From NCBI RefSeq assembly GCF_006716785.1, contig NZ_VFPQ01000001.1, forward strand, positions 2,232,001-2,296,000: a DNA stretch of 64,000 bases, written 5' to 3'. The notes under the pieces were generated by a model, which made no database searches, was not told the origin of the DNA, and saw only the letters and a program-made list of their open reading frames with translations. The translations under genes were made by a program, and so were the position numbers. Shown here piece by piece: positions 1-8,200 of this stretch (positions are counted from its first letter, which is position 1; each line of letters opens with the position of its first letter). The stretch comes from Thermopolyspora flexuosa (GTDB lineage Bacteria; Actinomycetota; Actinomycetes; Streptosporangiales; Streptosporangiaceae).

Positions 1-128
1 GCGTGCAGGTCCCGGGCGATCACCGGCAGCGCGATGTTCACGATGGTCGCGTCCAGCGACACGATGAACAGGCTCGTGCAGCACAGCAGCAGGACCGCGA
101 TCCGCCGGCGGCGGCTGAGCTCGGTCAC
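1..128 (-). CDS. MFS drug exporter, N-terminus only (DHA2-like)
   Basis: Only the first 42 codons are in the window; the gene runs off the left edge. The start is GTG at 128 (complement). After a short basic start (ELSRRRR) comes a hydrophobic first membrane helix, then LDATIVNIALPVIARDL. This is the signature at the end of helix 1 in 14-helix EmrB/QacA-type major facilitator exporters, in which a conserved Asp follows the helix. Such proteins export drugs or metabolites across the plasma membrane by proton antiport. The substrate cannot be inferred. It is transcribed away from the muramidase gene to its right. Confidence 0.7.
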   Translation of the reverse strand, partial: MTELSRRRRIAVLLLCCTSLFIVSLDATIVNIALPVIARDLH

Positions 129-532
129 GGTGACACCATTTCGTTGAACCCCGGTGCAGACGACGACGGTTGCGAGCCTATTCGGGGGCCTCAGCTGCGC
201 CGACGCCGCCCTCCGGCGAGCGCCGGACGCCCGCGCACCCCGCCGGGAGCGGCGGCGTCGCGCCACGGGGCCGGACCGCTCCGCGGCGGCCGGCCGCGTC
301 CCGTGCCGTTTTCTCCCCGTTCCGGGCGGCCGTCACGCCCTCCCCGAGGAGGCGTGGCCCGCCCGCCGCGCCGGCCCGGCGCCCCATGGTCACCCCGGCT
401 GGGGTTGAGTGCACCGTACGCGAAGAGCGACATATTAATTACGGAGAGCAATCTCTTGCCCGATTTCGTGGGCTTTCGCGGTTAGGATCGCAGTAATTGA
501 TCTTTTTGGCGAACCGTTCACGGGGGGATCGC
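129..532. other. Intergenic region between exporter and muramidase
   Basis: About 400 bases between divergent genes. The left two thirds is extremely GC-rich with no convincing coding frame. The last 100 bases (about 425-500) are clearly AT-richer and presumably hold the promoter of the muramidase gene. No riboswitch or operator palindrome was recognised. Confidence 0.5.
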
Positions 533-1195
533 GTGCTGAAGGGCATCGACGTCTCGAACTGGCAGCGCCGCGTCGACTGGCGGGCGCATGCCGAGCGCGG
601 TGTCGCCTTCGCCTTCGCCAAGGCCACCGAGGGCGACACGTTCGTCGACCCGTGGTTCGAACGCAACTGGGAGGGCATGCGGGAGAACTGGATCGTCCGC
701 GGCGCCTACCACTTCGCCCGGCCGGGCGGCAAGAACCCCGAGGAGCAGGCGATGCACTTCCTCAAGGCGGTACGGCGGGCCTGCGCCGCCTCCGGGCGCC
801 CCGGGCTGCGCCACGGCGACCTGCTCGCCCTCGACCTGGAGACGAACGACCGCCGCAGGCCGCACGAGGTGGCCCGGTTCGCCCGCCGCTGGTGCGCCGC
901 GGTGATCGAGCGCACCGGCGTGCGGCCGTTCGTCTACACCCACTACACCTTCGCCATGCAGGGCCACTGCGACGGGCTCGAGGTGCTGCCGCTGTGGATC
1001 GCCGCGCCCAGCTACCCCAAGGGCGATCCGGTCGTGCCCGAGCCGTGGGAGACCTGGACGATCCACCAGTACGCCAACAGCCCCATCGACCGGAACGTCT
1101 TCGACGGCACCCGGGGCGAGCTCGTCCGGTACGGCAAGCGGCGCCGCAGGCCCGCCGCCCGGCGCCGCGCCCGCGACCGCCGCGCCGACCGGTGA
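533..1195 (+). CDS. GH25 lysozyme (muramidase) without signal peptide
   Basis: Predicted N-acetylmuramidase of glycoside hydrolase family 25, which cleaves the MurNAc-GlcNAc bond of peptidoglycan. The start is GTG at 533, preceded by a GGGGGG stretch; an in-frame TTG at 497 lacks a ribosome site. The 220-residue protein is a single catalytic domain. It has GIDVSNWQ (Asp6) at the first strand, LALDLE (Asp101, Glu103) and an IDRNVF segment (Asp186). These match the four acidic active-site residues of the family. No signal peptide or membrane segment is visible, and the last 20 residues are strongly Arg-rich. Export would therefore need another route, or the enzyme acts on lysis. It stands alone, upstream of the thrS leader. 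Confidence 0.85.
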   Translation: MLKGIDVSNWQRRVDWRAHAERGVAFAFAKATEGDTFVDPWFERNWEGMRENWIVRGAYHFARPGGKNPEEQAMHFLKAVRRACAASGRPGLRHGDLLALDLETNDRRRPHEVARFARRWCAAVIERTGVRPFVYTHYTFAMQGHCDGLEVLPLWIAAPSYPKGDPVVPEPWETWTIHQYANSPIDRNVFDGTRGELVRYGKRRRRPAARRRARDRRADR

Positions 1196-1270
1196 CCCGG
1201 GCCGCCGCCGCGGCCGGGGCGGTCACGGGCCGGGTCCGCGCGGCCGGGCGTGCGCGCGCCGCGGCGGGCG

Positions 1271-1276
1271 TATCAT
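1271..1276 (+). promoter_or_regulatory. Possible -10 box for the thrS leader transcript
   Basis: TATCAT fits the TANNNT consensus. It lies 7 bases before the ATG at 1284, so a transcript from it would start at or near that ATG and be nearly leaderless. No good -35 box is visible at the usual spacing, so the assignment is tentative. Confidence 0.35.
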
Positions 1277-1283
1277 GGGGGAC

Positions 1284-1352
1284 ATGGCGGCCGCGGTCGA
1301 GTTCCTGACGACCACGCCGGGCCCGGCCCGGCGGTGCGGTCGCGTGCACTGA
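1284..1352 (+). CDS. Putative threonine-rich leader peptide upstream of thrS
   Basis: A 22-codon reading frame, MAAAVEFLTTTPGPARRCGR followed by Val-His and TGA. It contains three consecutive threonine codons (ACG ACC ACG). An in-frame ATG at 1275 would add three residues. The frame ends 20 bases before a strong intrinsic terminator, and thrS follows at 1530. This is the arrangement of a classical ribosome-mediated attenuator: low charged Thr-tRNA would stall the ribosome on the Thr codons and prevent termination ahead of the threonyl-tRNA synthetase gene. The short frame and its position are seen directly; the function is inferred. It is too short for routine gene callers. Confidence 0.5.
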   Translation: MAAAVEFLTTTPGPARRCGRVH

Positions 1353-1372
1353 GGAAGTGGCGTAGCCAGCAG

Positions 1373-1402
1373 CCCCGGGAGCGGTCCCGGGGTTTTGTTC
1401 TT
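1373..1402 (+). terminator. Intrinsic terminator (candidate attenuator) before thrS
   Basis: A perfect 8-bp stem, CCCCGGGA/TCCCGGGG, closes a GCGG loop and is followed by TTTTGTTCTT. It lies between the leader peptide stop (1352) and the thrS start (1530), so transcripts that reach thrS from the leader promoter must read through it. Part of the left arm (CCGGG) could alternatively pair with CCCGG segments inside the leader peptide frame near 1318-1331, giving a possible antiterminator. Confidence 0.7.
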
Positions 1403-1529
1403 CCTCGGCCCGCTCCCCTCGACGGTGGAAGGAGAGGAGCGCATGGCGCCGCCGGTACCCGGTGACGGCCGTGACTCGGTAGCATCTGACCCCAGCGAAT
1501 CAGCCTCATCGACCAGTCAAGGAGTCCGT

Positions 1530-3494
1530 GTGTCCACCGTGTCCCAGATCCGCATCACCCTCGACGGAACCGAGCGTGCGGTGGCGGCGGGCACCACGGC
1601 CGGTGAGGCGCTCTCCGCCGACGGCCGCACCGTGATCGCGGCCAGGGTGAACGGCCAGGCCCGCGACCTTTCCCACGTGCTCGCCGAGGGCGACGTGGTC
1701 GAGCCGATCACCATCGACTCGGAGGAGGGCCGGGCGATCATGCGGCACTCCACCGCGCACGTGCTCGCCCAGGCCGTGCAGGACCTGTTCCCCGAGGCGA
1801 AGCTCGGCATCGGCCCGCCGGTGGAGAACGGCTTCTACTACGACTTCGACGTCGCCCAGCCGTTCACCCCGGAGGATCTCAAGCGCATCGAGAAGCGCAT
1901 GCGCGAGATCGTCAAGCAGGGGCAGGAGTTCCGGCGGCGCCGGGTCAGCGACGAGGAGGCACGGCAGGAGCTCGCGGCCGAGCCGTACAAGCTGGAGCTG
2001 ATCGGGCTCAAGGGCGGTGCCTCCGAGGAGGAGAGCGTCGAGGTCGGCGGGGCCGAGCTGACCATCTACGACAACCTCGACCCCAAGACCGGCGAGGTGC
2101 GCTGGAAGGACCTGTGCCGGGGGCCGCACGTGCCGTCGACCAAGGCGATCGCCGCCTTCAAGCTGATGCGCAGCGGCGGCGCGTACTGGCGCGGCAGTGA
2201 GAAGAACCCGCAGCTGCAGCGCATCTACGGCACCGCCTGGGAGTCGAAGGAGCGGCAGGACGAGTACCTGCACATGCTCGAGGAGGCCGAGAAGCGCGAC
2301 CACCGCAAGCTCGGCGTCGAGCTCGACCTGTTCTCCTTCCCGCCGGAGATCGGCGGCGGCCTCGCGGTGTGGCACCCCAAGGGCGGCATCACCCGCCGGG
2401 TGCTGGAGGAGTACTCGCGGCGGCGGCACGAGCGGGCCGGCTACCAGTTCGTGGTCACCCCGCACATCTCCAAGTCGACCCTGTTCGAGATCTCCGGGCA
2501 CCTGGGGTGGTACGCCGAGGGCATGTACCCCCCGATGGAGATGGAGGGGGCGACCTACTACCCCAAGCCGATGAACTGCCCCTTCCACATCATGATCTAC
2601 AAGTCGAGGGGGCGGTCCTACCGCGACCTGCCGCTGCGCATGTTCGAGCTCGGCACCGTGTACCGGTTCGAGAAGTCGGGCGTGCTGCACGGCCTCACCC
2701 GGGCGCGGGGCTTCACCCAGGACGACTCGCACATCTTCTGCACCCCCGAGCAGCTCGCCGACGAGCTCGCCTCGCTGCTGCAGTTCGTGCTCGACCTGCT
2801 GCGCGACTACGGGCTCACCGAGTTCGAGGCCGAGCTGTCCACCCGGCCGGAGAAGTTCGTCGGCGAGATCGAGCAGTGGGAGGAGGCCACCGAGGCGCTG
2901 CGGCACGCGCTGGAGAAGTCCGGCCTGCCGTACAAGGTCGCCGAGGGTGAGGGCGCCTTCTACGCCCCGAAGATCGACGTCCACATCAAGGACGCGATCG
3001 GCCGCCGCTGGCAGCTGTCCACCCTCCAGGTCGACCTGCAGATGCCGCAGCGGTTCGACCTGGAGTACCAGGCGGCCGACGGCACCCGGCGCCGGCCGTA
3101 CATGATCCACCGGGCGCTGTTCGGGTCGGTCGAGCGGTTCTTCGCCATCCTGCTCGAGCACTACGCGGGCGCGCTGCCGCCGTGGCTCGCCCCGGTGCAG
3201 GTGGTCGGCATCCCGATCGCGGACGAGCACGTGCCGCACCTGGAGCGGGTGGTGGCGAGGCTGCGCGAGAAGGGCATCCGGGCCGAGGTCGACGCCTCCG
3301 CGGACCGCATGCAGAAGAAGATCCGCAACGCGCAGAAGCAGAAGATCCCCTACATGCTTCTCGCGGGCGACGACGACGTGTCGAAGAACGCGGTGTCCTT
3401 CCGGTACCGCACCGGCGAGCAGAAGAACGGCGTGCCGATCGACGAGGCGATCGAGGAGATCGTGAACGCCGTGGAGAACCGCATCCAGATCTGA
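1530..3494 (+). CDS. thrS: Threonyl-tRNA synthetase
   Basis: Class II synthetase that charges tRNA-Thr in the cytoplasm; 654 residues, typical for the family. The start is GTG at 1530, five bases after AAGGAG; the frame is open further upstream but has no better start. Domains in order: TGS (about 1-62); the second additional/editing domain with HSTAHV (His73, His77) and, further on, CRGPH; a class II core with MNCPFH (zinc-binding Cys), motif 2 around [10 protein letters not shown], then RARGFTQDD and motif 3 around [12 protein letters not shown]; and a C-terminal anticodon-binding domain. It is preceded by a leader with a threonine-rich peptide and a terminator, suggesting control by threonyl-tRNA charging. 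Confidence 0.97.
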   Translation: MSTVSQIRITLDGTERAVAAGTTAGEALSADGRTVIAARVNGQARDLSHVLAEGDVVEPITIDSEEGRAIMRHSTAHVLAQAVQDLFPEAKLGIGPPVENGFYYDFDVAQPFTPEDLKRIEKRMREIVKQGQEFRRRRVSDEEARQELAAEPYKLELIGLKGGASEEESVEVGGAELTIYDNLDPKTGEVRWKDLCRGPHVPSTKAIAAFKLMRSGGAYWRGSEKNPQLQRIYGTAWESKERQDEYLHMLEEAEKRDHRKLGVELDLFSFPPEIGGGLAVWHPKGGITRRVLEEYSRRRHERAGYQFVVTPHISKSTLFEISGHLGWYAEGMYPPMEMEGATYYPKPMNCPFHIMIYKSRGRSYRDLPLRMFELGTVYRFEKSGVLHGLTRARGFTQDDSHIFCTPEQLADELASLLQFVLDLLRDYGLTEFEAELSTRPEKFVGEIEQWEEATEALRHALEKSGLPYKVAEGEGAFYAPKIDVHIKDAIGRRWQLSTLQVDLQMPQRFDLEYQAADGTRRRPYMIHRALFGSVERFFAILLEHYAGALPPWLAPVQVVGIPIADEHVPHLERVVARLREKGIRAEVDASADRMQKKIRNAQKQKIPYMLLAGDDDVSKNAVSFRYRTGEQKNGVPIDEAIEEIVNAVENRIQI

Positions 3495-3506
3495 GCGTGA
3501 CCGTCG

Positions 3507-3543
3507 CCGCGGGGCGCCCCGGACGACCGGGCGTGCCCCGCGG
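3507..3543 (+). terminator. Terminator-like hairpin after thrS
   Basis: A 9-bp stem, CCGCGGGGC/GCCCCGCGG, with further pairing inside the loop. It begins 13 bases after the thrS stop and is followed by TGTCGTTT. It lies between the converging thrS and Asp23-family genes. Confidence 0.5.
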
Positions 3544-3670
3544 TGTCGTTTCCGCGCGCTTTTCCAGCGGCCCTGGCGGAGGATCCGTGCCTGACCGGCG
3601 GCGGGTACGGCCGGGCGTCGTCTGACGCTCGCCCGCGCGCCGCGACGACCTCCGAGACGTCGCGCAGCCC

Positions 3671-3708
3671 CTGAAGGCGCGGTGGCCGGTGGGAGGCCCG
3701 CCGCGCCT
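3671..3708 (-). terminator. Terminator-like hairpin after the Asp23-family gene
   Basis: Arms GAAGGCGCGG and CCGCGCCTTC pair perfectly over 10 bp, 50 bases beyond the stop of the minus-strand Asp23-family gene. The T tract is weak, as is usual in high-GC actinomycetes. Confidence 0.4.
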
Positions 3709-3757
3709 TCGTGCGGCCTCGCCCGGCGAGCCGTGGGGGAGGGCCGTCCCGCCGGGA

Positions 3758-4969
3758 TCAGGCGAGCGCGGCGGCCTCGCCGTCGTTCTGCGGGCCCGGG
3801 TGGGACGGGCCCGGCATCCGCACGTCCTCCACGGTGACGTTGACCTCGACCACGCGCAGGCCGACCATGCGGCTCACCGCCCGGGCCACGTTGATCTTGA
3901 CCTCGTTCGCGACGTCGAGGATCACGCGGCCGTACTCGACGACGATGGTGACGTCGATCGCGACCTGGCGTTCCTCCACCTGCGCGCGCACGCCCGGGAT
4001 CGGGCGGACGCCCTCGGCCCCCGCCCGGCCGTCCGGTTCGTGGCCGTGCTCCGGATCGCTGCCGAGGTCGGCCACGCCGGGCACCTCCCGGGTGGCGAGG
4101 GCCGCGATCTTCTCCACCACCTCGTCCGCGACCCTTATCCGGCCCTTCACCACGGCCGCGGTGACCGTCTCCATCGTGGTGGCGCCCCGCAGCGGGCGCG
4201 GCCGGGGCGTCACCCGGACGGCGGGCTCCGCGTCGGCCACGGGCACGACCGCGCCGGAGACGGCATCGGCGTCCGAGTCCGAGGCGTCGGCGGCGGAGCG
4301 TTCCGTGCCGGAGGAGTCCGGCGACGGGGACTCGGCCGCGGCCGGGGCGGTGCTCGTCGTGGACGCGGTCCACAGGGAGACCGACATCGTGGTCACCGCG
4401 CCGGAGGCGGACGACGTCGCGAACGGCTCCGCCTCGGACGGCGCGGCGTCGGCCGGGCCGGAGTCCACCGGGTCGGAGGATGCGGGGCCGGACGCCCCCG
4501 GGTCGGCCGGCGCCGGCTCGGAGGCCGCGCTGTCGGTCACCGCCGAGGCGGCCTCCGCCGGGTCGGCGGAGGCCGCAAGGCCGGAGGCGCCGGTCTCGGG
4601 CCGCTCGGGCTCGGCCTGCGTGTCCTCGGCCGAGCCGTACGACGAGCCGGTGTAGCCCGTCGCGGCGAACCCGGAGGCGGTGTGGCCGGTGGTGGTGAGC
4701 CGCGGCGAGGAGGGCTCGGAGTCGAACCCGGAGGACGACTCGGCCGAGGCGGGCTCGGCCGAGGAGAACCGCTCGGACGAGAACACCGAGGTGGAGTAGT
4801 CGGTCGCCGCGGGCTCCGCGGAGAACACCGAGGTGGCGAACGTGGACGAAGAGAACGCCGATGAGGAGGACGGCGACGGGCGCGAAGGGACGTGCTCGTC
4901 GCCCTCGGCGCCGCGGGCCGTGCCGGGCGTCGTCTCGGCCGAATCCTCTGCGGCGATGGCTTCGCTCAT
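3758..4969 (-). CDS. Asp23/Gls24-family protein with a long disordered N-terminus
   Basis: 403 residues; the ATG start at 4969 has AAGGAG about 10 bases upstream. The last ~139 residues (from about 265) match the Asp23/Gls24 (DUF322) family, with KGRIRVADEVVEKIAALA, REVPGVADLG and a VAIDVTIVVEYG strand. These proteins localise at the membrane and are linked to cell-envelope and alkaline stress; no enzymatic activity is known. The first ~260 residues are a low-complexity region rich in Ser, Ala, Glu, Pro and Thr, with regularly spaced Phe and Tyr in residues ~35-125. Family members are usually only 110-200 residues. No AmaP-like partner lies nearby. The gene separates thrS from the HIT gene and faces thrS. 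Confidence 0.85.
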   Translation of the reverse strand: MSEAIAAEDSAETTPGTARGAEGDEHVPSRPSPSSSSAFSSSTFATSVFSAEPAATDYSTSVFSSERFSSAEPASAESSSGFDSEPSSPRLTTTGHTASGFAATGYTGSSYGSAEDTQAEPERPETGASGLAASADPAEAASAVTDSAASEPAPADPGASGPASSDPVDSGPADAAPSEAEPFATSSASGAVTTMSVSLWTASTTSTAPAAAESPSPDSSGTERSAADASDSDADAVSGAVVPVADAEPAVRVTPRPRPLRGATTMETVTAAVVKGRIRVADEVVEKIAALATREVPGVADLGSDPEHGHEPDGRAGAEGVRPIPGVRAQVEERQVAIDVTIVVEYGRVILDVANEVKINVARAVSRMVGLRVVEVNVTVEDVRMPGPSHPGPQNDGEAAALA

Positions 4970-5142
4970 TGGTGGATCGCTCCTTCGGGTGCCTCTGCGC
5001 AGCGATTCGGAATTCTGCCCGATCTTTCCGCCCCTGTCGCCTCGGATGTCACACACACCACAGGCCGGTTCCGGGCATCCGTCCGGAAGCGGACGACCGT
5101 CCCGTCGGGGGCACCCTGCCCGGAACGGGCCGCGGGGGTCCT

Positions 5143-5697
5143 ATGCTGCAAGACATGCAGGAGCCGATTGAGCAGGCCGGGGTGGGGGTGCCGGACAACT
5201 TCCAGCGCCTGTGGACGCCTCACCGCATGGCCTACATCAGAGGGGAGAACAAGCCGACCGGCTCCGGACCGGGAGACGGCTGCCCGTTCTGCGAGATCCC
5301 GAAGATGAGCGACGAGGACGGGCTCATCCTCGCGCGCGGCAGTACCGTCTTCGCCGTCCTCAACCTGTACCCGTACAACTCGGGTCACCTGATGATCTGC
5401 CCGTACCGGCACATCGCCGACTACGTGGAGCTGAACGAGGCGGAGACGGCCGAGATCGCGGACTTCACCAAGCGCGCCATCCAGGCCCTCCGCAAGGCGA
5501 GCGGCGCCCAGGGCTTCAACGTCGGCCTCAACCTCGGCCAGGTCGCGGGCGCCGGGATCGCCGCCCACCTGCACCAGCACATCGTCCCGCGGTGGGGCGG
5601 CGACACCAACTTCATGCCGATCGTCGGCCACACCCGCGTCCTGCCCCAGCTGCTCCGCGAGACCCGCGAGCTCGTCGCCGAGGCCTGGCCCTCCTGA
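5143..5697 (+). CDS. HIT-family hydrolase/phosphorylase (Ap4A phosphorylase-like)
   Basis: 184 residues starting at ATG 5143 (an ATG at 5155 is possible). A histidine triad AHLHQHIV (His142, His144, His146) marks the HIT superfamily of nucleotide hydrolases and transferases. An upstream CPFCEI pair (Cys47, Cys50) suggests zinc binding. The position beside thrS and before the pgsA-acyltransferase-pimA operon matches mycobacterial Rv2613c, reported as a diadenosine tetraphosphate phosphorylase. Removal of Ap4A, a by-product of aminoacyl-tRNA synthetases, would fit its place next to thrS. The precise substrate is inferred from that synteny. Confidence 0.88.
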   Translation: MLQDMQEPIEQAGVGVPDNFQRLWTPHRMAYIRGENKPTGSGPGDGCPFCEIPKMSDEDGLILARGSTVFAVLNLYPYNSGHLMICPYRHIADYVELNEAETAEIADFTKRAIQALRKASGAQGFNVGLNLGQVAGAGIAAHLHQHIVPRWGGDTNFMPIVGHTRVLPQLLRETRELVAEAWPS

Positions 5698-5704
5698 CCG
5701 TCCC

Positions 5705-5767
5705 GGCCCGGCCGCGTGCCGGGCGGCGGTCCCGCCACCCGGCACCGGCACGCCGTACGGCCGGGCC
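5705..5767. terminator. Large cruciform between converging genes
   Basis: Nested inverted repeats: outer arms GGCCCGGCCG (5705) and CGGCCGGGCC (5758), inner arms GTGCCGGG (5716) and CCCGGCAC (5738). The structure fills the gap between the HIT gene and the converging membrane protein gene and probably terminates both. There is no T tract. Confidence 0.5.
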
Positions 5768-5778
5768 ACCGGGCACGG

Positions 5779-8010
5779 TCAGATCAGGCCGGGCAGGCCC
5801 TCGGCGCGGCCCGAGGAGTCCGTGGCGGGCTTGTCGCAGGGCGCCCGGTGCGCGGTGCCGGGGGAGCCCTCGCGCCCGCCGGACGGGCCGTCGGAGGGCC
5901 CTGGGGAGGCCTCGCCCGCCGGGCCGATCGGGGCGAGACGCCCGTTCTCGCGGAGCATGCCGATCCCCGTGGCGAGGACCAGCGGCACCGCGAGGCCGAG
6001 CACCATGGACAGCACGGCGACGCCCGAGTCGTTGACGAGGGTGCCGACGACGCCGCAGACCAGGGAGCCCACCAGGCCCGCCTTGAGCATCGGCGACCGC
6101 TCGAAGGCGAGCGGGACGAGGCCCGCGCTGACCGTGCCCGGGCGGAGCACCGCGAAGACCAGGAACCCGAGCGCGGTGACCACGATCGGCATGAGGTTCG
6201 GGTTCAGCATCGTCTGGAGCATCGCGTCGAGCTTGCGGGCGATCACCGGAAGGTAGGTGCCGTCGGCGACCTGCCCGACGAAGCGGCCCAGGTGGGTCTG
6301 GTCGGCCGGGGGACGCAGGTGGTCGAGGAACGCGATCGCCATGATGAGCACGCCCCCGGCCGCGCAGAAGCCGCCGAGCCGGACGATCGACACCCGCGCC
6401 CCCGCCACGAGGAGGGCGGTGACGGCGATGCCCGGGAGGAAGGCGATCACGCCGCCGAAGTCGCTGCCGATGCCCGGCCAGCCGTCGAGGAGCATGGCCA
6501 CCCCGCCGCACCCGGCGATGAACCCCACCGCCGCCCGCGGCCGCCCGGCGGTGACCAGCCGCTCCGCGCCCGCGGCGGCGAGCAGCAGCACCGAGGTGGC
6601 CAGCAGCGCGAAGGACACGTTGCCCAGGCCGTGGTACCGGCCGCCCACCACGGCGGTGTACCCCATCAGGCCGTCGATCTGCAGCGTGGTGCCGGTGAGC
6701 ATGTCGCCGAGCAGCACGGCGGCGGTGACGCCGGTGACCACCGCGGCGGGGCCGAACGGGTGCCGCCGCCAGGGGCCGGCGAGGGCGGCCACGGCGAGCA
6801 GCACGACGATCGCGGCGACACAGCCGATCAGCGTCGCCGTGGGCGCCGCCGTGCGGTCCCACGGGAACAGGTTCGCCAGCGAGGTGGCGATCGGGATCGA
6901 GGCGAGCGCCACCGCCGCGACCCGCACCCCGCCGAGCGCACGCCGCCTGCGCAGCAGCACGAACGCGGCCACGTAGAACAGCACCTGAAGCGCCGCCACG
7001 CCGTAGAAGAAGAACCGGGTCGCGTTGCGCACGGTCTGCCCGCGCAGGTCGGCGCGGCGCACGATGTCCAGCGCCTCCTCGAGCGGGGCGGCGGCGGTGA
7101 GCCGCCACGGCGCGCCGATCACCACGGCGGGCACCTCGACGCCGGCCTGGACGAGCATCGTCGCGGTGATGTCGGGGAGCAGCACGATGTGGTCGCGGTG
7201 CGTGGACGCGGTGCCGACGAGCCGCCCGGTGCCGCCCGGGGTGCGCCACATCGCGACGCGCAGGTGCGGCACGCCGCCGTGGTCGGACAGGCCCGCGAGC
7301 AGCACGGCGGTGTCCGCCGGGAGGCGCTCGAGCACCGCGCCGACCTTCGCGTCGGCCGCGGCGACCGCCGCGGCGCGCTCGGCGGGGGAGAGCAGGTCGG
7401 GCTCCTTGGTGAGCACGCCGTCGCGCAGGTAGGGGCGGATCAGGTCGTCGACGTCCACCGCGAGCAGCGGGCAGCGCGACCACCCGGCGTCCGGCAGCGC
7501 GTCCGGCGTGGCCGCGTAGACGTCCACCCGGCCGTCCGCGTCGGCGAGGGCGAGCGCGGCGCCCGGGCCGACCGCGGCCGTGCAGTGCCCGGCCGCCCGC
7601 GCCGCGGCGCCGAGCGCGCCCGCGCTGTACCGGCCGCCGTCGCCGCGCAGCCGGTCGAAACCGGGGACGACCGCGCCCCCGCCCGCGGGCTCGGGAACCG
7701 GCGGCACGCCACACCGGCCCCCGGTCGAGGTGCGGATGCCCGCCGACACCGTGAGCCAGCCGTCGTACGGGCAGGTGGCGGTGGCCACCGCGCGCGGTGA
7801 GAGCGTGCCGATGGCGCTGCCCTGGGCGAGCCGCCACAGGTTCGGGGTGCGCCGCGGCCCGATGTCGTTCCAGTGCAGCCCGGGTACGCCGATCAGGGCC
7901 ACCCGCCCGGGCGCCGGTGCGCCCTGCGGCGACCCGGCGGCGTGGGCCGCGGTGGCCAAGAGGCACACCCCAAGCACGATCACGGCCAGCAGTGCCGGCA
8001 CGCGCCTCAC
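5779..8010 (-). CDS. Membrane protein with alkaline-phosphatase-like extracytoplasmic domain
   Basis: 743 residues; GTG start at 8010 after a GGGAGG site. A signal sequence (MRRVPALLAVIVLGVCLLA...) is followed by an extracytoplasmic region of about 330 residues, then about ten hydrophobic segments (roughly residues 355-690) and a charged, Pro/Gly-rich cytoplasmic tail. The extracytoplasmic part resembles the alkaline phosphatase/sulfatase fold: ALIGVPGLHWNDI at the first strand, TPNLWRLA, LSDHGG and THRDHIVLLPDIT. The usual first-strand Asp is replaced (GVPG), so the site may be degenerate. The function is unknown; cell-envelope or lipid-linked head-group chemistry is a guess from fold and topology. 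It is the last gene of a minus-strand trio. Confidence 0.7.
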   Translation of the reverse strand: MRRVPALLAVIVLGVCLLATAAHAAGSPQGAPAPGRVALIGVPGLHWNDIGPRRTPNLWRLAQGSAIGTLSPRAVATATCPYDGWLTVSAGIRTSTGGRCGVPPVPEPAGGGAVVPGFDRLRGDGGRYSAGALGAAARAAGHCTAAVGPGAALALADADGRVDVYAATPDALPDAGWSRCPLLAVDVDDLIRPYLRDGVLTKEPDLLSPAERAAAVAAADAKVGAVLERLPADTAVLLAGLSDHGGVPHLRVAMWRTPGGTGRLVGTASTHRDHIVLLPDITATMLVQAGVEVPAVVIGAPWRLTAAAPLEEALDIVRRADLRGQTVRNATRFFFYGVAALQVLFYVAAFVLLRRRRALGGVRVAAVALASIPIATSLANLFPWDRTAAPTATLIGCVAAIVVLLAVAALAGPWRRHPFGPAAVVTGVTAAVLLGDMLTGTTLQIDGLMGYTAVVGGRYHGLGNVSFALLATSVLLLAAAGAERLVTAGRPRAAVGFIAGCGGVAMLLDGWPGIGSDFGGVIAFLPGIAVTALLVAGARVSIVRLGGFCAAGGVLIMAIAFLDHLRPPADQTHLGRFVGQVADGTYLPVIARKLDAMLQTMLNPNLMPIVVTALGFLVFAVLRPGTVSAGLVPLAFERSPMLKAGLVGSLVCGVVGTLVNDSGVAVLSMVLGLAVPLVLATGIGMLRENGRLAPIGPAGEASPGPSDGPSGGREGSPGTAHRAPCDKPATDSSGRAEGLPGLI

Positions 8011-8149
8011 GATTCGCCTCCCTCCCGCCCGTGGCCGTCCCCTTGCCGCGGGCGGCTCCGCCCCGTGGCCCGGGGCGGACGGCTCGCCGCGCCCCGCGGG
8101 CACGGCGAAGGGGAGTGCGGCCGCGCCCGTGGCCGATGTCACTGACACC

Positions 8150-8200
8150 TTGGCACAGAGATCACATATCCCGGGTGATTTGCCAATGGTTGTGCACAAC
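8150..8200. promoter_or_regulatory. Two adjacent palindromes upstream of the phosphatase-like membrane gene
   Basis: GTTGTGCACAAC (8189-8200) is a perfect 12-bp palindrome. Next to it, TTGGCA (8150-8155) pairs with TGCCAA (8181-8186), and inside that ATCAC (8161-8165) pairs with GTGAT (8175-8179). They lie 140-190 bases upstream of the minus-strand start at 8010, in the 341-base gap after the GHL10 gene, and look like operator sites. The regulator is unknown. Confidence 0.4.

Noticed and set aside
129-532. c-di-AMP (ydaO-type) riboswitch before the muramidase gene
   Set aside because: Such elements often precede cell-wall hydrolase genes in actinomycetes, but none of the conserved sequence blocks is present here.
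1196-1529. T-box riboswitch upstream of thrS
   Set aside because: No specifier-loop or AGGGUGG-type T-box core could be found; the leader peptide plus terminator explains the region better.
1506-4373. Very long minus-strand frame opposite thrS (955 codons)
   Set aside because: It is antisense to clear ThrRS motifs and the translation is an Arg/Gly/Leu/Val string without any domain; long antisense frames are expected at this GC content. The same applies to similar frames opposite pheT, alaS, relA and aspS.
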